NCBI GenBank assembly: GCA_013816645.1
Contig: JACDEC010000086.1
Location: 1-9,726, forward strand
DNA: 9,726 bases
Origin: Planctomycetota bacterium
GTDB taxonomy: Bacteria > Planctomycetota > UBA11346
Direction of reading: 5' to 3'
In this document: positions 1 to 8,278 of the stretch, piece by piece
How the letters are laid out: every line of letters starts with the position of its first letter
How positions within the stretch are numbered: position 1 is the first letter of the stretch
Made by a program: the position numbers and the translations under genes
The notes under the pieces: generated by a model
What the model was told of the DNA's origin: nothing
Seen by the model: the letters and a program-made list of their open reading frames with translations, nothing else
Databases searched by the model: none

Positions 1-1
1 G

Positions 2-658
2 CCATTGGTCGGATGCCTGATCGTCGCCGGGGCGGTCGCCGCAATCCGTTCGCTGGTAGCCGCACGTGCTTCGGCAACGCAGCCCTGGGTGGTGGGCGGA
101 GCCTTGGCGAGCTTGGCTGCATTGGTTGTCTGGTTCGCCATCCGCGTGCCGGAATGCGACTACAACCTCCTGCCGCTGTCGCCTCTCCTGGTTTTGGCCC
201 TTCTGCGCGACACGGGAGAATCGCAGCGACGGACCCGCACGGCTGGCCTGGCGATCGCGTGCCTGCCGGCATTGGGTTGTGTCCGCGTGCTCGTGCTGGC
301 TGGGTTGGCCATGCGCAGCGATCCCGATCTCGACGAGGCGCGGATCCGCTATGCGCAGGCACTGGCGCCTTATCCGGGTCCACGGCAGATCGACACCGGC
401 CTCTGGTGGCTCGAAGCGCGCGGCGCTCCGGCATCGATCGCCGCCTTGGTGCCAGGCGCTGCGCCCCCGAACGCGCCGGTGGTGGTCGCCCAGCAGGCCT
501 TCCGTTCAGCCCCGCGTCCGCGGGCCATCCCGGGATATCGGTTGGTCCATGACGGTTTCAGCAACGCCGAGCCGCGCCTATTCCGCCTAGGTATCGCGCG
601 AACCCTGCCGGGGTACGGCTTCGCGGTCTATATCCGCGAAGCCGCTCCCATCCCCTAG
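2..658 (+). CDS. C-terminal part of a polytopic membrane protein (function not identified)
   Basis: The reading frame is open from the left edge (first codon CCA at 2) to TAG at 656-658, so the true start lies outside the window; the TTG at 5 is probably internal. About 218 residues are visible. The first half is hydrophobic, with likely membrane segments around CLIVAGAVAAI, VVGGALASLAALVVWFAI, LLPLSPLLVLALL and LAIACLPALGCVRVLVLAGLA. The last ~110 residues are soluble and Pro/Ala/Arg-rich, including an IDTGLWWLEARG stretch. A multi-span N-part with a soluble C-terminal tail is typical of GT-C-type glycosyltransferases and related membrane enzymes, but no catalytic motif is visible here, so that assignment is only a guess. 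Codon use is GC-rich and C/G-ending, consistent with a resident gene. It is co-directional with the RHS gene but separated from it by 128 bp and a hairpin, so it is probably not in the same operon. Confidence 0.6.
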   Translation, partial: PLVGCLIVAGAVAAIRSLVAARASATQPWVVGGALASLAALVVWFAIRVPECDYNLLPLSPLLVLALLRDTGESQRRTRTAGLAIACLPALGCVRVLVLAGLAMRSDPDLDEARIRYAQALAPYPGPRQIDTGLWWLEARGAPASIAALVPGAAPPNAPVVVAQQAFRSAPRPRAIPGYRLVHDGFSNAEPRLFRLGIARTLPGYGFAVYIREAAPIP

Positions 659-664
659 CGCGAG

Positions 665-691
665 GCACGCGAATCCCCTCAGGGGATGTGC
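665..691 (+). terminator. Possible terminator hairpin after the membrane-protein gene
   Basis: ATCCCC (673-678) pairs perfectly with GGGGAT (682-687) around a TCA loop. An outer GCAC (665-668) / GTGC (688-691) can extend it, with a 4-nt bulge at 669-672 on the left side. It begins 7 bp after the stop codon at 658, the right place for a transcription end. No T-run follows (CTTCTCGG), so it is not a classical intrinsic terminator. It could be an RNA 3'-end stabiliser or a chance hairpin. Confidence 0.35.
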
Positions 692-705
692 TTCTCGGTA
701 GACAG

Positions 706-720
706 ATCAGATCAGATCAG
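706..720. repeat. Short tandem repeat, ATCAG x3
   Basis: Three perfect copies of ATCAG lie in tandem, preceded by a partial CAG and followed by the degenerate CTCAG. They sit in the leader upstream of the RHS gene. The array is too short to assign a role; it could be a slippage-prone tract or chance. No convincing -35/-10 promoter pair was found in 659-786. Confidence 0.5.
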
Positions 721-775
721 CTCAGCGGGATCGCGTCCTTGAATACTAGGTCGATGGCAGTACCAAGGCGGCCAC

Positions 776-782
776 AAGAGGT
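776..782 (+). promoter_or_regulatory. Ribosome binding site that decides the RHS start
   Basis: AAGAGGT at 776-782 ends 4 nt before ATG 787 and matches the Shine-Dalgarno consensus. The in-frame GTG at 688 and ATG at 754 lack a comparable site and would put a charged, non-hydrophobic stretch ahead of the signal peptide. This supports 787 as the start. Confidence 0.65.
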
Positions 783-786
783 CCCC

Positions 787-3700
787 ATGCATCAACTGTT
801 CGTTCGTGTGCTAGCCCTGGCGATCTTCTCGACGTTATTCCTCACCACGCAACTCTGCGCGGCCGTCATCGATCGATCCATCTACAAATCGCTATCACCC
901 GACTGGGGTCCAAATACGCCGCCGATCGAAATTTACATAGGCATCGCCGGATTGCCGGGACCGAACTCCCAGTATCTCATGTGCGGATCGTTGTACAGCC
1001 AATACGGGGGATGGCGCATTTTCAATGCAGATGGCACCAAATGGGAGGGCAGCTGCAACCTGAGCATCCCTTCCTTCCAGTCACCGGAACTTCCGGTGAC
1101 GATCACGAATCCATCGCAAACACTCTACCAAATGGTGAATGGCACCTGGACTTCAATGTCCACGCAGCAGGTCGCGCATGGAGAATTCATATCCCTGATT
1201 AACGACTTCGAGGCTTGGCGCCACTCCGCCGCCATATCGGTCGGCGTGCATCTGCCACCGGCGGTTCCTGCCTCCGTGGACGCCTTCCTGTCGGGCTGGA
1301 CGATCAATACGTACCTGAATGCGCCGGCGGGATTCTCGGCGACGGCTCCACAGCCGTGGGTCAACGGCTCAGGAAATGGATATGGCGTGACCTACATAAA
1401 CGAAAGCACGCCGATTTCTGGCGATCTGTGGCAGTACTCGAACGATACCACTACGGATTATTTTGGAGCGAATTATTCGAGCTCGCATACGACCTATCCG
1501 CGGATGTCCTACAATGGATGGATCGATGTGGAGTTCGGCGCATCCGCCGCTACGTCGCCGACTTACGGTTCCGAAAATTGGACGGTCTATCATTACGGGG
1601 CCAGCCATATCGGCGTCGCGCTTCTGCAGAATTTCCCGAGTGCGCCAACGGCCGTAGATGCCCGCTTCCGAGAGTTGGGAAGCGCGTTTCAATCTTTCCG
1701 CGCCGTCGGCCATGGCCAGTCGATGAACTACGGCCATCAACCCCTGCGCTTGTATCTGCAGGGCTGGTCGAAGCCCGATGTCGACTCCATTCCCGTTCCG
1801 GTGCCCTGCGGCCAGTCGACGCCGTATGTGAAGAGCGGATTCTATTTCCTGGTTGGTTTGGCCTCGATCGGTGAGTCGAACTCGAAGAGTCATCTGTCGG
1901 TGCACGAGAGCCTGGCGAATTGCCAGTTTACCTTGGTTTATCCGGAAGGATTTGTGAGCGGCCAGGTCGACACGTCCTATACGGGCGACCCGGCGAACGC
2001 GGTCGTCATCGCCCCTACCTGTAATTACACGGTCTACCCGGTCACGCCGGTAGCGGAACTGAACACGATTGCCTATAGCAAGAACGGCGTTCCCGTCCCG
2101 GCCTTGGCGCGAACTGCGATCGCGAAAATGTTTGGTTACTACGCGGAGTACAAGCAGGCGAATCCCAGTGGGAACTTCGAGTCATTCCTGATCGCCGGTA
2201 TGCCCTGCACCTCCGAACCACCGGCGACCAACTGCGGTCCCACGGGTTGTCCCGAAGCCGGCCAGGTCGCCGGCGCCGCCTCGCCTGCTTCGGGCGCGGC
2301 TAGGACTCCGGAGGCCAGTGGCGACGGCGTCGTCCATCCGGCGACCGGCGCGGTGCATGTCGTCGAAAATGACCTGCTCGGTGGAGGGTTCGGCGGCTGG
2401 GGACATCGTCGGGTGTGGTCCAATCAAGTGCAGAGCGGAGACGCGACGGTCGCCCCCGGCTGGACGGTCGAACAATTCCCTTCCTTGCGTACCGAGCACG
2501 GGGTCACGGTCTTGCGTGGAGCGGGCAGCAAGGCGTTCGCCTTCGATGCGGCCGGCAAGCCGTTGCGTCACAACAGCGAGCGTCTGCTGGCCCAGCCGTC
2601 CGGAGATTGGCGATTCGAGGACACGGCCGGGAATGTGTCGCTCTTCTATGGCACCGGGGCCGGTGTGGATGTGTCGGTGCGCGGCAAACTGAAGGAGTTC
2701 ATCGCCACGGGCGGCAACACAACCACCATCCTCTATGTGGGCGCCAATCCGGTGCGGGTCGAACGGGCGGACGTTGCCGCCGGCGTGACCCAGGGCTGGG
2801 TCTACGCCTACATCGTCGGTGGTGTGAACGATGGGATGCTCCAGTCCGTCCGCTTCGAGATCACCAAGGGCGGCACCACCAGCGTGGTGCGCGAGACCGT
2901 CTATGATTATTACACGGGAACGGTGAACGAGGGCGGTGACGTGCGGCAGGTCGCGCGGGTCACCGTGCGCGATGCCGCGGCGGCCGTGCTCGACCGCGCG
3001 CTGTACCGCTATATCCGCGTGCCCGCCGGCCCGATCCGCTCCGTGGTGCGCGGACGCCAGTACGACCGTCTCGCCGCCACGGTTGATCCGATGCTCGCGA
3101 CCGACGCGCAGGCAGAGGCATTCGCGGACCTCGTGTTCACCTACGACAGCGCGAATCGCGTCGCGACCAAGCAGGAACTCGGCGCTGGTTGCACCTGCAG
3201 CGGATCGACCGGCCAGGGGAAGTTCAAATACACGTATGTGACCAGCACAAACGCCCCGACCGTGCATGCCTGGCGGACCAAGACCACCATGCTGCTGCCG
3301 GATGGAACCGACGCCGACGATACGGACAACGATCGGACCATCACCTTCTCTAACGCCGCCGGTCAGCCGTTGCTGGTCATCCAGCGCGAGCAGGCGACCG
3401 GGCGGGAATGGCGCACCGCGCACCGCTACGATGCGTTCGGTCGTTTGATCCTGACCGCACATCCGTCGGCGGTGACGGGCTATGACGAGGCGCTGGCCGA
3501 GCCGCTCGGGACCAACGCCGCGAACCTCGTCCATCTCGCTGATGGGACCGGCCTCATCGACATCATCGAATACGGCGCTGCGGTGCCCACCACCCCGGCG
3601 ACCACCGCGACGCCCGGCGATGTCACCGGCTACGTCAAACGTCGCGCAGTCCGGAATGGTGAACTCGGCGCTACCGTGCCAGTCGAGGACACGACCTATA

Positions 3701-6700
3701 TCGCTCATGCCGACGCCGGCGGGGCGACCATCTACATGCCTGCTGCGACCACGGTCTATCGGAACACCGATGGCACCGGGGCGAAGGTTGCTACGTACAC
3801 GTACACGTGGCAGGGAGCGTCCAATCGTCCACTCAGTCGCGCCACCTCGCATCCTGCAGTTTTAGCGGCGCAGAATGGTTCCGGCGTCGCTGTCACCGAG
3901 ACCGAAGTCTACGATGTCTTCGGGTATGTCCGCTGGCGCCGCGATGGCGACGGCTTCCTGCACTATACCGAGCACGATCTCGCAACTGGTAGCGTGGCCA
4001 AGTCCATCACCGATGTGGACACCGCGCGTTCCAGCGATTTCACCGCGCTGCCCGCGGGCTGGGCCACCCCCGCTGGCGCCGGACTGCACCTGCTCACCGG
4101 GTATCGCCTCGACCTGCTCGGTCGCACCACGCGGCGCATCGATCCCGACGGCACGGCCAGTTTCACGGTCTACCGCGATCCGCAGTTCGAAGTGCGCCAC
4201 TATCCCGCCTGGAATCCGGCGACCGGTTGGCCGACGGGGCCGACCGTGGTGTCGCGCGAGGACCGGCTCGGCAATTACCGAGAGCGCTTGACCATGTCCG
4301 TCGATCCGGCTGGCCCAGTCGATGATCCGACGGGAACGGAGGGAATCGCCAATGTGCAGTCGCTGCAACGTGAGCACCTCGACAACGGCGGGCGCGTCAT
4401 CAATAGCGATACCTACGTCGACCTGGCCGGGCTGACCTACTCCACCGCCGCCGCCTTGGGCACGGTGAACACCCACTTCTACCGTTCCGCCAGCTTCTAC
4501 GACAAGCGCGGTCGCCAGGCGCGCGAGCAGGATGCCCAGGGCACCATCAGCCGGCTCGAGTACGACGGGCAGGACCGGCTGATCAGCCGTTGGACCGGCA
4601 CCAACGACGCGCCGCCCACCGGCTTCTGGTCGCCGACCAACAACGGCGCGCCTTCCAACATGGTCAAGGTGCTCGAGAACCAGTACGACCTCGGGGTCGT
4701 CGGCGATGGGGTGCTGACCAGCAGCGTGGCTTGGGCTGACAGCGCCGTCTCCTACACCACCGCCCACCGCTACGACTTCCGTCTGCGCCTGATCAACAGC
4801 CGCGGTCCGGACAACGTCGCGACCAGGCGCAGCTACGACAACGAGGGCTGCGTGACCCTGGTCGAGACCTATGCCGACACCAACCTCGATTTCGCCATCG
4901 CGGCCAGCGAACTGCGCGGCAAGAGCGAGATGGAATGCGATGAGCGCGGCCGGGTCTGGCGCCAGGCGGTGTACGAGGTCGATCCGGTCAGCGGGGTGGT
5001 CGCCGACAAGCTGCAGACCAGCCGCTGGTTCGATGGACGCGGCCATGAGGTCAAGAGCCGCAGTGCCAACCAGCTGCTGCGCAAGCAGCGCTTCGACGGC
5101 GCCGGTCGGATGGTGCGCGCCTACCTGAGCGTCGATGACGCCGAATCATCGTACGCCGACGCCTTCGGCGTCACGGGCGACAAGGTCGTCGAACAGGCCA
5201 ATCGCATCTACAACTGGACCAGCGACCTGGTGGCCGCCACCACCATCAAGCGCAACGACGGCGACACGACCACGCTCGGCGACCTGCCGGTGGCGGGATC
5301 GCTGATCGATGTCCAGGTCCACTGGTACGACCGCGCCCACCGTCCGATCGCCTCGGCGTCGTACGGACGGGACAATGGCGCCACGCGCTATGTCTGGTCC
5401 GCGGGCGGCGCGCTGATCGACGGTGACAGTGATGGCTTGCCCGACGAGGCGGAAGGCGCGCCGCGCGCGCCCAATGGCTCGGACGACTGGCTGGCCACGG
5501 CGATCGCCTATGACGCCGGCGGGCGGCAGCATCAGGTCACCGACAACCTCGGCCGCATCGCCGAAACGCGCTTCGACGCATCCGGCAAGGTCAAGGCGAC
5601 GATCGAGAACCGCATCGATGGCGTGCCAACCGAGAGCGAGCCCGCGAGCGATCGCCTGACCGAGTACCTCTACAATCCGGGCTGGCAGCTCGCGACCTTG
5701 CGTGCGCACAACGCCAAGGGGCCCGGTCTGGGCGTGCAGGTGCAGGACACCAGGTACCTCTACGCCTCGCCGTTCAGCAAGGCGTGGCCGACCAGCACCA
5801 TCTATCCCGATGCTCCCACGGTGCCGGGCAGCGACCTGGTGCTCTGCGTCTACGACCGGTTGGGCCGCAAGACCTCGTGCACCGATCAGCGCGGCGTGGT
5901 CCGCGCCATCACCTACGACACCGCCGGTCGCCTCGCCGCGGATGCGGTGACCACGCTGCCTGCGGGAGTCATCGGCACGGTACGGCGCATCGCCTACGCG
6001 TACGACTCGCTATCGCGTCTGGCTGGCACCGCCAGCTACAATGCGGCCAGTGCCGGCACGGTGGTCAACGATGTCAAAATCACCTACGACGGCTGGGGCA
6101 ACGCCAACAAGACCCAGCAGAATAACGTCGGCCTGGTGGCCACCGGATCGCCGGCGGTGCAATTCGCCTATGCCGATGGCGCAGTCGGCGGCTTGGCCAA
6201 GTACGTGCGGCCGAGCACCATCACCTATCCCAACGGTCGGATCATCTACGACCTCTATCCCGCTGCTGGCAGCATCGGCGACCGCCTCGACCGCATCGAA
6301 TCCGTCGCCGAGAACTCGACCGGGACGATCATCGACGCGCGCTACGCTTACGCCGGTGCGGCGTCGATCGTGCGCATCGAGCATCCCGCCGTCACCGGGG
6401 GGCTGACTCTCGATTACGGCGCCGCCGGCACCTACGGCGGCTTCGATCGCTTCGGCCGCATCGTCGACCAGCGCTGGCGCAATGCCGCCGCGACGTCGGA
6501 TCACGACCGGGTCCAGTACGGCTACGACCGCGCCGGCCGCAAGCTGTGGGCCGACCGGGTGTGGACCGGCGCGCCGACCAATCGCGACGAGCAGTTCGCC
6601 TACGACGCCCTCGACCGCCTCGCGCGCTTCGACCGCGGCACGCTCGCCGGCGGGGTGATCGCCGACGCCGCGACCTCCTTCAACCAGCGTTGGCAGCACG

Positions 6701-8274
6701 CGGACAACCTCTCGGCGTTCATGGACAGCCTGGGCAATTGGTCGACCGCGCAGTCCGACGTCACCGGCGGTGCCAACAGCTGGGTCGCCCAGACCCGCGC
6801 CCACAACAAGGCCAACGAGATCGACGTCGACGACCTGCATGGCAATGTCGCCGGCGCCGCGATCGCCAGCACAGACGCGCCGACCAACTGGTTCGACCCG
6901 ACCTACGACGCCGCGGGCAACCTGCTCACCGGCCCCAAGCCGGGAGCCGAGACCACCAAGCAGTCGTACGCCTGGGACGCCTGGAACCGCCTTGCCCAGG
7001 TGAAGAACGCGGGCGGCAGCGTCGTCGCGACCTACGCCTACGACGGCCTGGGTCGCCGGGTGCGCCAGCAGGACGGCGGTGACACCATCGACGTCTATTA
7101 CGACCTCTCTTGGCGTGAGATGGAGACCCGCAAGGGAACCACGGTCAGGCAGCAGCACGTCTGGGACTTGCGCTACATCGACGCGCCGATCCTGCGCTGG
7201 CGCGAAACCGCGGCGGCGGGGGTGTTGGATGAAAAGCTCTTCTATACCCAGGACGCGAACTTCAACGTGACCGCGCTGGTGAATCCGGCGGGGGCGGTGG
7301 TCGAGCGGTTCATCTTTGAACCGTATGGGAAGCGGACGATCTTCGCGGCGGATGGGGTGACAGTGCGGGCGACGTCGACGTATGCGGTGAATTACGGGTT
7401 CACGGGGCGGTATCACGACAGCGAGAGCGGGTTGGTGTACTTCCGGAACCGGTATTGGGAGACGGGGCTGGGGCGGTTCATTAACCGGGACCCAGCCGGG
7501 TATATTGACGGAATGAGTCTGTACGGCGGGTACTTTGTGCCCTTAGGGACGGATCCGATGGGACTGTTCTCTTGGGCGGAATGCCTGAAGCAGTCCTACG
7601 GTAATTCGGTCTCTAACTTTGTAGAGGATACTGCCCGTGACTTATATGATCACTTTACATCTCCAAAAACATGGCTGTCCGGCCTTGGAGGACCGGCGGC
7701 TTTGGCATACCAAACCCTCAATGCGACGGTGGGTACCGCCAAAGATTTGATGGCCTCTGACGACATAGAGGACGCGATGCGCGTGCTCTATCCGAGGGAA
7801 ATGGCCCGTTGGGATGCGGCAACTTGCGATGAGGAAAAGTGCGCAGTCGTTACCCAAATTATCGGAAAGACTGGCTTGCAGTTTTTGGGCGCGAAAGGGC
7901 TTTTCGGAAAATTACGGGCCGCAAAGAGTGGAGGGCGCACCTTCACATCGTCTGATCCATTAGTGGGGGACTTGGCGAACAAGATTGAGGCTGCGTATCC
8001 TGGCCATGTGGTTGGGGTAAATGTCCCCGTCCTTAATGCGGCAGGGCAGTTGGTCACTGATGCTGATATATTGCTGCAAAATGCAGTCATTCAGGTCAAG
8101 TCTGGTGGAGGCAAGGGCCTAACTTCGCAGGTATTGCGAACTCAAGAAGCGACTGGTTTGCCAACAATCGGCTATGGCCCGACGCTTAAGCCAAGTGTGG
8201 TCTCTGGAACCAATCGCGCTGGTGGATTGGCTACGACTGATGAGGGATTGCTGATTGATGTGGTGAGGCCCTGA
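787..8274 (+). CDS. Secreted RHS/YD-repeat polymorphic toxin-like protein
   Basis: Start ATG 787 gives 2495 residues. Residues 1-26 form a Sec signal peptide (Arg7, a hydrophobic core VLALAIFSTLFL, cleavage expected after CAA). Residues ~27-490 match no family I recognise; they are aromatic- and Ser/Thr/Asn-rich and look like extracellular beta structure. An Ala/Gly/Pro linker leads to VVHPATGAVHVVENDL (from ~515), resembling the entry motif of RHS proteins. Around twenty YD repeats follow, such as YDSANRV, YDAFGRL, YDRLGRK, YDTAGRL, YDRAGRK and YDGLGRR. The RHS core is at 2199-2260 (YGFTGRYHDSESGLVYFRNRYW, broken here as YGFTGRYHDSESG then LVYFRNRYW, then LGRFINRDPAGY, then TDPMGL). Residues 2261-2495 are the variable tip. 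In known RHS proteins the YD shell encloses the tip, which is released after cleavage near the DPxGL motif. There is no PAAR or VgrG-like N-terminus, so Sec export to the surface is inferred instead of type VI secretion. Composition changes along the gene suggest a mosaic. The RHS identity is firm; toxicity is inferred. Confidence 0.93.
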   Translation: MHQLFVRVLALAIFSTLFLTTQLCAAVIDRSIYKSLSPDWGPNTPPIEIYIGIAGLPGPNSQYLMCGSLYSQYGGWRIFNADGTKWEGSCNLSIPSFQSPELPVTITNPSQTLYQMVNGTWTSMSTQQVAHGEFISLINDFEAWRHSAAISVGVHLPPAVPASVDAFLSGWTINTYLNAPAGFSATAPQPWVNGSGNGYGVTYINESTPISGDLWQYSNDTTTDYFGANYSSSHTTYPRMSYNGWIDVEFGASAATSPTYGSENWTVYHYGASHIGVALLQNFPSAPTAVDARFRELGSAFQSFRAVGHGQSMNYGHQPLRLYLQGWSKPDVDSIPVPVPCGQSTPYVKSGFYFLVGLASIGESNSKSHLSVHESLANCQFTLVYPEGFVSGQVDTSYTGDPANAVVIAPTCNYTVYPVTPVAELNTIAYSKNGVPVPALARTAIAKMFGYYAEYKQANPSGNFESFLIAGMPCTSEPPATNCGPTGCPEAGQVAGAASPASGAARTPEASGDGVVHPATGAVHVVENDLLGGGFGGWGHRRVWSNQVQSGDATVAPGWTVEQFPSLRTEHGVTVLRGAGSKAFAFDAAGKPLRHNSERLLAQPSGDWRFEDTAGNVSLFYGTGAGVDVSVRGKLKEFIATGGNTTTILYVGANPVRVERADVAAGVTQGWVYAYIVGGVNDGMLQSVRFEITKGGTTSVVRETVYDYYTGTVNEGGDVRQVARVTVRDAAAAVLDRALYRYIRVPAGPIRSVVRGRQYDRLAATVDPMLATDAQAEAFADLVFTYDSANRVATKQELGAGCTCSGSTGQGKFKYTYVTSTNAPTVHAWRTKTTMLLPDGTDADDTDNDRTITFSNAAGQPLLVIQREQATGREWRTAHRYDAFGRLILTAHPSAVTGYDEALAEPLGTNAANLVHLADGTGLIDIIEYGAAVPTTPATTATPGDVTGYVKRRAVRNGELGATVPVEDTTYIAHADAGGATIYMPAATTVYRNTDGTGAKVATYTYTWQGASNRPLSRATSHPAVLAAQNGSGVAVTETEVYDVFGYVRWRRDGDGFLHYTEHDLATGSVAKSITDVDTARSSDFTALPAGWATPAGAGLHLLTGYRLDLLGRTTRRIDPDGTASFTVYRDPQFEVRHYPAWNPATGWPTGPTVVSREDRLGNYRERLTMSVDPAGPVDDPTGTEGIANVQSLQREHLDNGGRVINSDTYVDLAGLTYSTAAALGTVNTHFYRSASFYDKRGRQAREQDAQGTISRLEYDGQDRLISRWTGTNDAPPTGFWSPTNNGAPSNMVKVLENQYDLGVVGDGVLTSSVAWADSAVSYTTAHRYDFRLRLINSRGPDNVATRRSYDNEGCVTLVETYADTNLDFAIAASELRGKSEMECDERGRVWRQAVYEVDPVSGVVADKLQTSRWFDGRGHEVKSRSANQLLRKQRFDGAGRMVRAYLSVDDAESSYADAFGVTGDKVVEQANRIYNWTSDLVAATTIKRNDGDTTTLGDLPVAGSLIDVQVHWYDRAHRPIASASYGRDNGATRYVWSAGGALIDGDSDGLPDEAEGAPRAPNGSDDWLATAIAYDAGGRQHQVTDNLGRIAETRFDASGKVKATIENRIDGVPTESEPASDRLTEYLYNPGWQLATLRAHNAKGPGLGVQVQDTRYLYASPFSKAWPTSTIYPDAPTVPGSDLVLCVYDRLGRKTSCTDQRGVVRAITYDTAGRLAADAVTTLPAGVIGTVRRIAYAYDSLSRLAGTASYNAASAGTVVNDVKITYDGWGNANKTQQNNVGLVATGSPAVQFAYADGAVGGLAKYVRPSTITYPNGRIIYDLYPAAGSIGDRLDRIESVAENSTGTIIDARYAYAGAASIVRIEHPAVTGGLTLDYGAAGTYGGFDRFGRIVDQRWRNAAATSDHDRVQYGYDRAGRKLWADRVWTGAPTNRDEQFAYDALDRLARFDRGTLAGGVIADAATSFNQRWQHADNLSAFMDSLGNWSTAQSDVTGGANSWVAQTRAHNKANEIDVDDLHGNVAGAAIASTDAPTNWFDPTYDAAGNLLTGPKPGAETTKQSYAWDAWNRLAQVKNAGGSVVATYAYDGLGRRVRQQDGGDTIDVYYDLSWREMETRKGTTVRQQHVWDLRYIDAPILRWRETAAAGVLDEKLFYTQDANFNVTALVNPAGAVVERFIFEPYGKRTIFAADGVTVRATSTYAVNYGFTGRYHDSESGLVYFRNRYWETGLGRFINRDPAGYIDGMSLYGGYFVPLGTDPMGLFSWAECLKQSYGNSVSNFVEDTARDLYDHFTSPKTWLSGLGGPAALAYQTLNATVGTAKDLMASDDIEDAMRVLYPREMARWDAATCDEEKCAVVTQIIGKTGLQFLGAKGLFGKLRAAKSGGRTFTSSDPLVGDLANKIEAAYPGHVVGVNVPVLNAAGQLVTDADILLQNAVIQVKSGGGKGLTSQVLRTQEATGLPTIGYGPTLKPSVVSGTNRAGGLATTDEGLLIDVVRP
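1080..1100. repeat. 21-bp perfect palindrome inside the RHS coding region
   Basis: The arms GTCACCGGAA and TTCCGGTGAC are exact reverse complements around a single central C at 1090. It encodes part of the stretch SPELPVT in the unrecognised N-terminal region. Its near-operator form is notable but it lies about 300 bp inside the gene, so a regulatory role is unproven; it may also act as an mRNA hairpin or be chance. Confidence 0.7.
7567..8274 (+). other. RHS C-terminal tip with a PD-(D/E)xK-like nuclease segment
   Basis: This is residues 2261-2495, directly after DPMGL, the point where RHS proteins switch from conserved core to variable effector. The first ~130 residues are a helical, Gly/Ala-containing linker (GGPAALAYQTLNATVGTAKD, split for reading: GGPAALAYQ then TLNATVGTAKD). 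The last ~100 contain a helix (LANKIEAAYPGHVV), a strand pair (VGVNVPVLNAAGQ), then TDADILLQNAVIQVKSGGGKG. D2427 and Q2436-x-K2438 fit the D...(E/Q)xK signature of the restriction-endonuclease fold found in many polymorphic toxins. The usual Glu is Gln here, a variant known from some active members. A Gly-rich turn and a helix with QVLRTQEATG follow, as in that fold. DNA or RNA cleavage is inferred from motif spacing only. The base composition is much AT-richer than the shell (about 43% GC at 7621-7680 by direct count). Confidence 0.6.
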
Positions 8275-8278
8275 TTTC

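Noticed and set aside
688..786. Upstream in-frame starts (GTG 688, ATG 754) for the RHS gene
   Set aside because: They lie in or near the hairpin and repeat leader, lack a good ribosome site and would hide the signal peptide. ATG 787 has AAGAGGT 4 nt upstream and begins the signal peptide directly.
3791..3809. Alternating ACGTAC-like tract inside the RHS gene
   Set aside because: It encodes an ordinary Thr-Tyr-Thr strand of a YD-type repeat and is too short to suggest a separate element.
2182..3852. 556-codon open frame on the minus strand
   Set aside because: It is antisense to the RHS shell, whose frame has clear YD-repeat homology. The minus-strand translation is Arg/Gly/Val/His-rich low-complexity sequence, the usual shadow of a high-GC gene.
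3862..5046. 394-codon open frame on the minus strand
   Set aside because: It is a shadow of the RHS shell with a repetitive Val/Gly/Ala/Asp composition and no recognisable motif.
6010..7416. 468-codon open frame on the minus strand
   Set aside because: It is a shadow of the GC-rich shell. It has no coherent domain, no ribosome site, and ends near where the codon bias of the sense gene changes.
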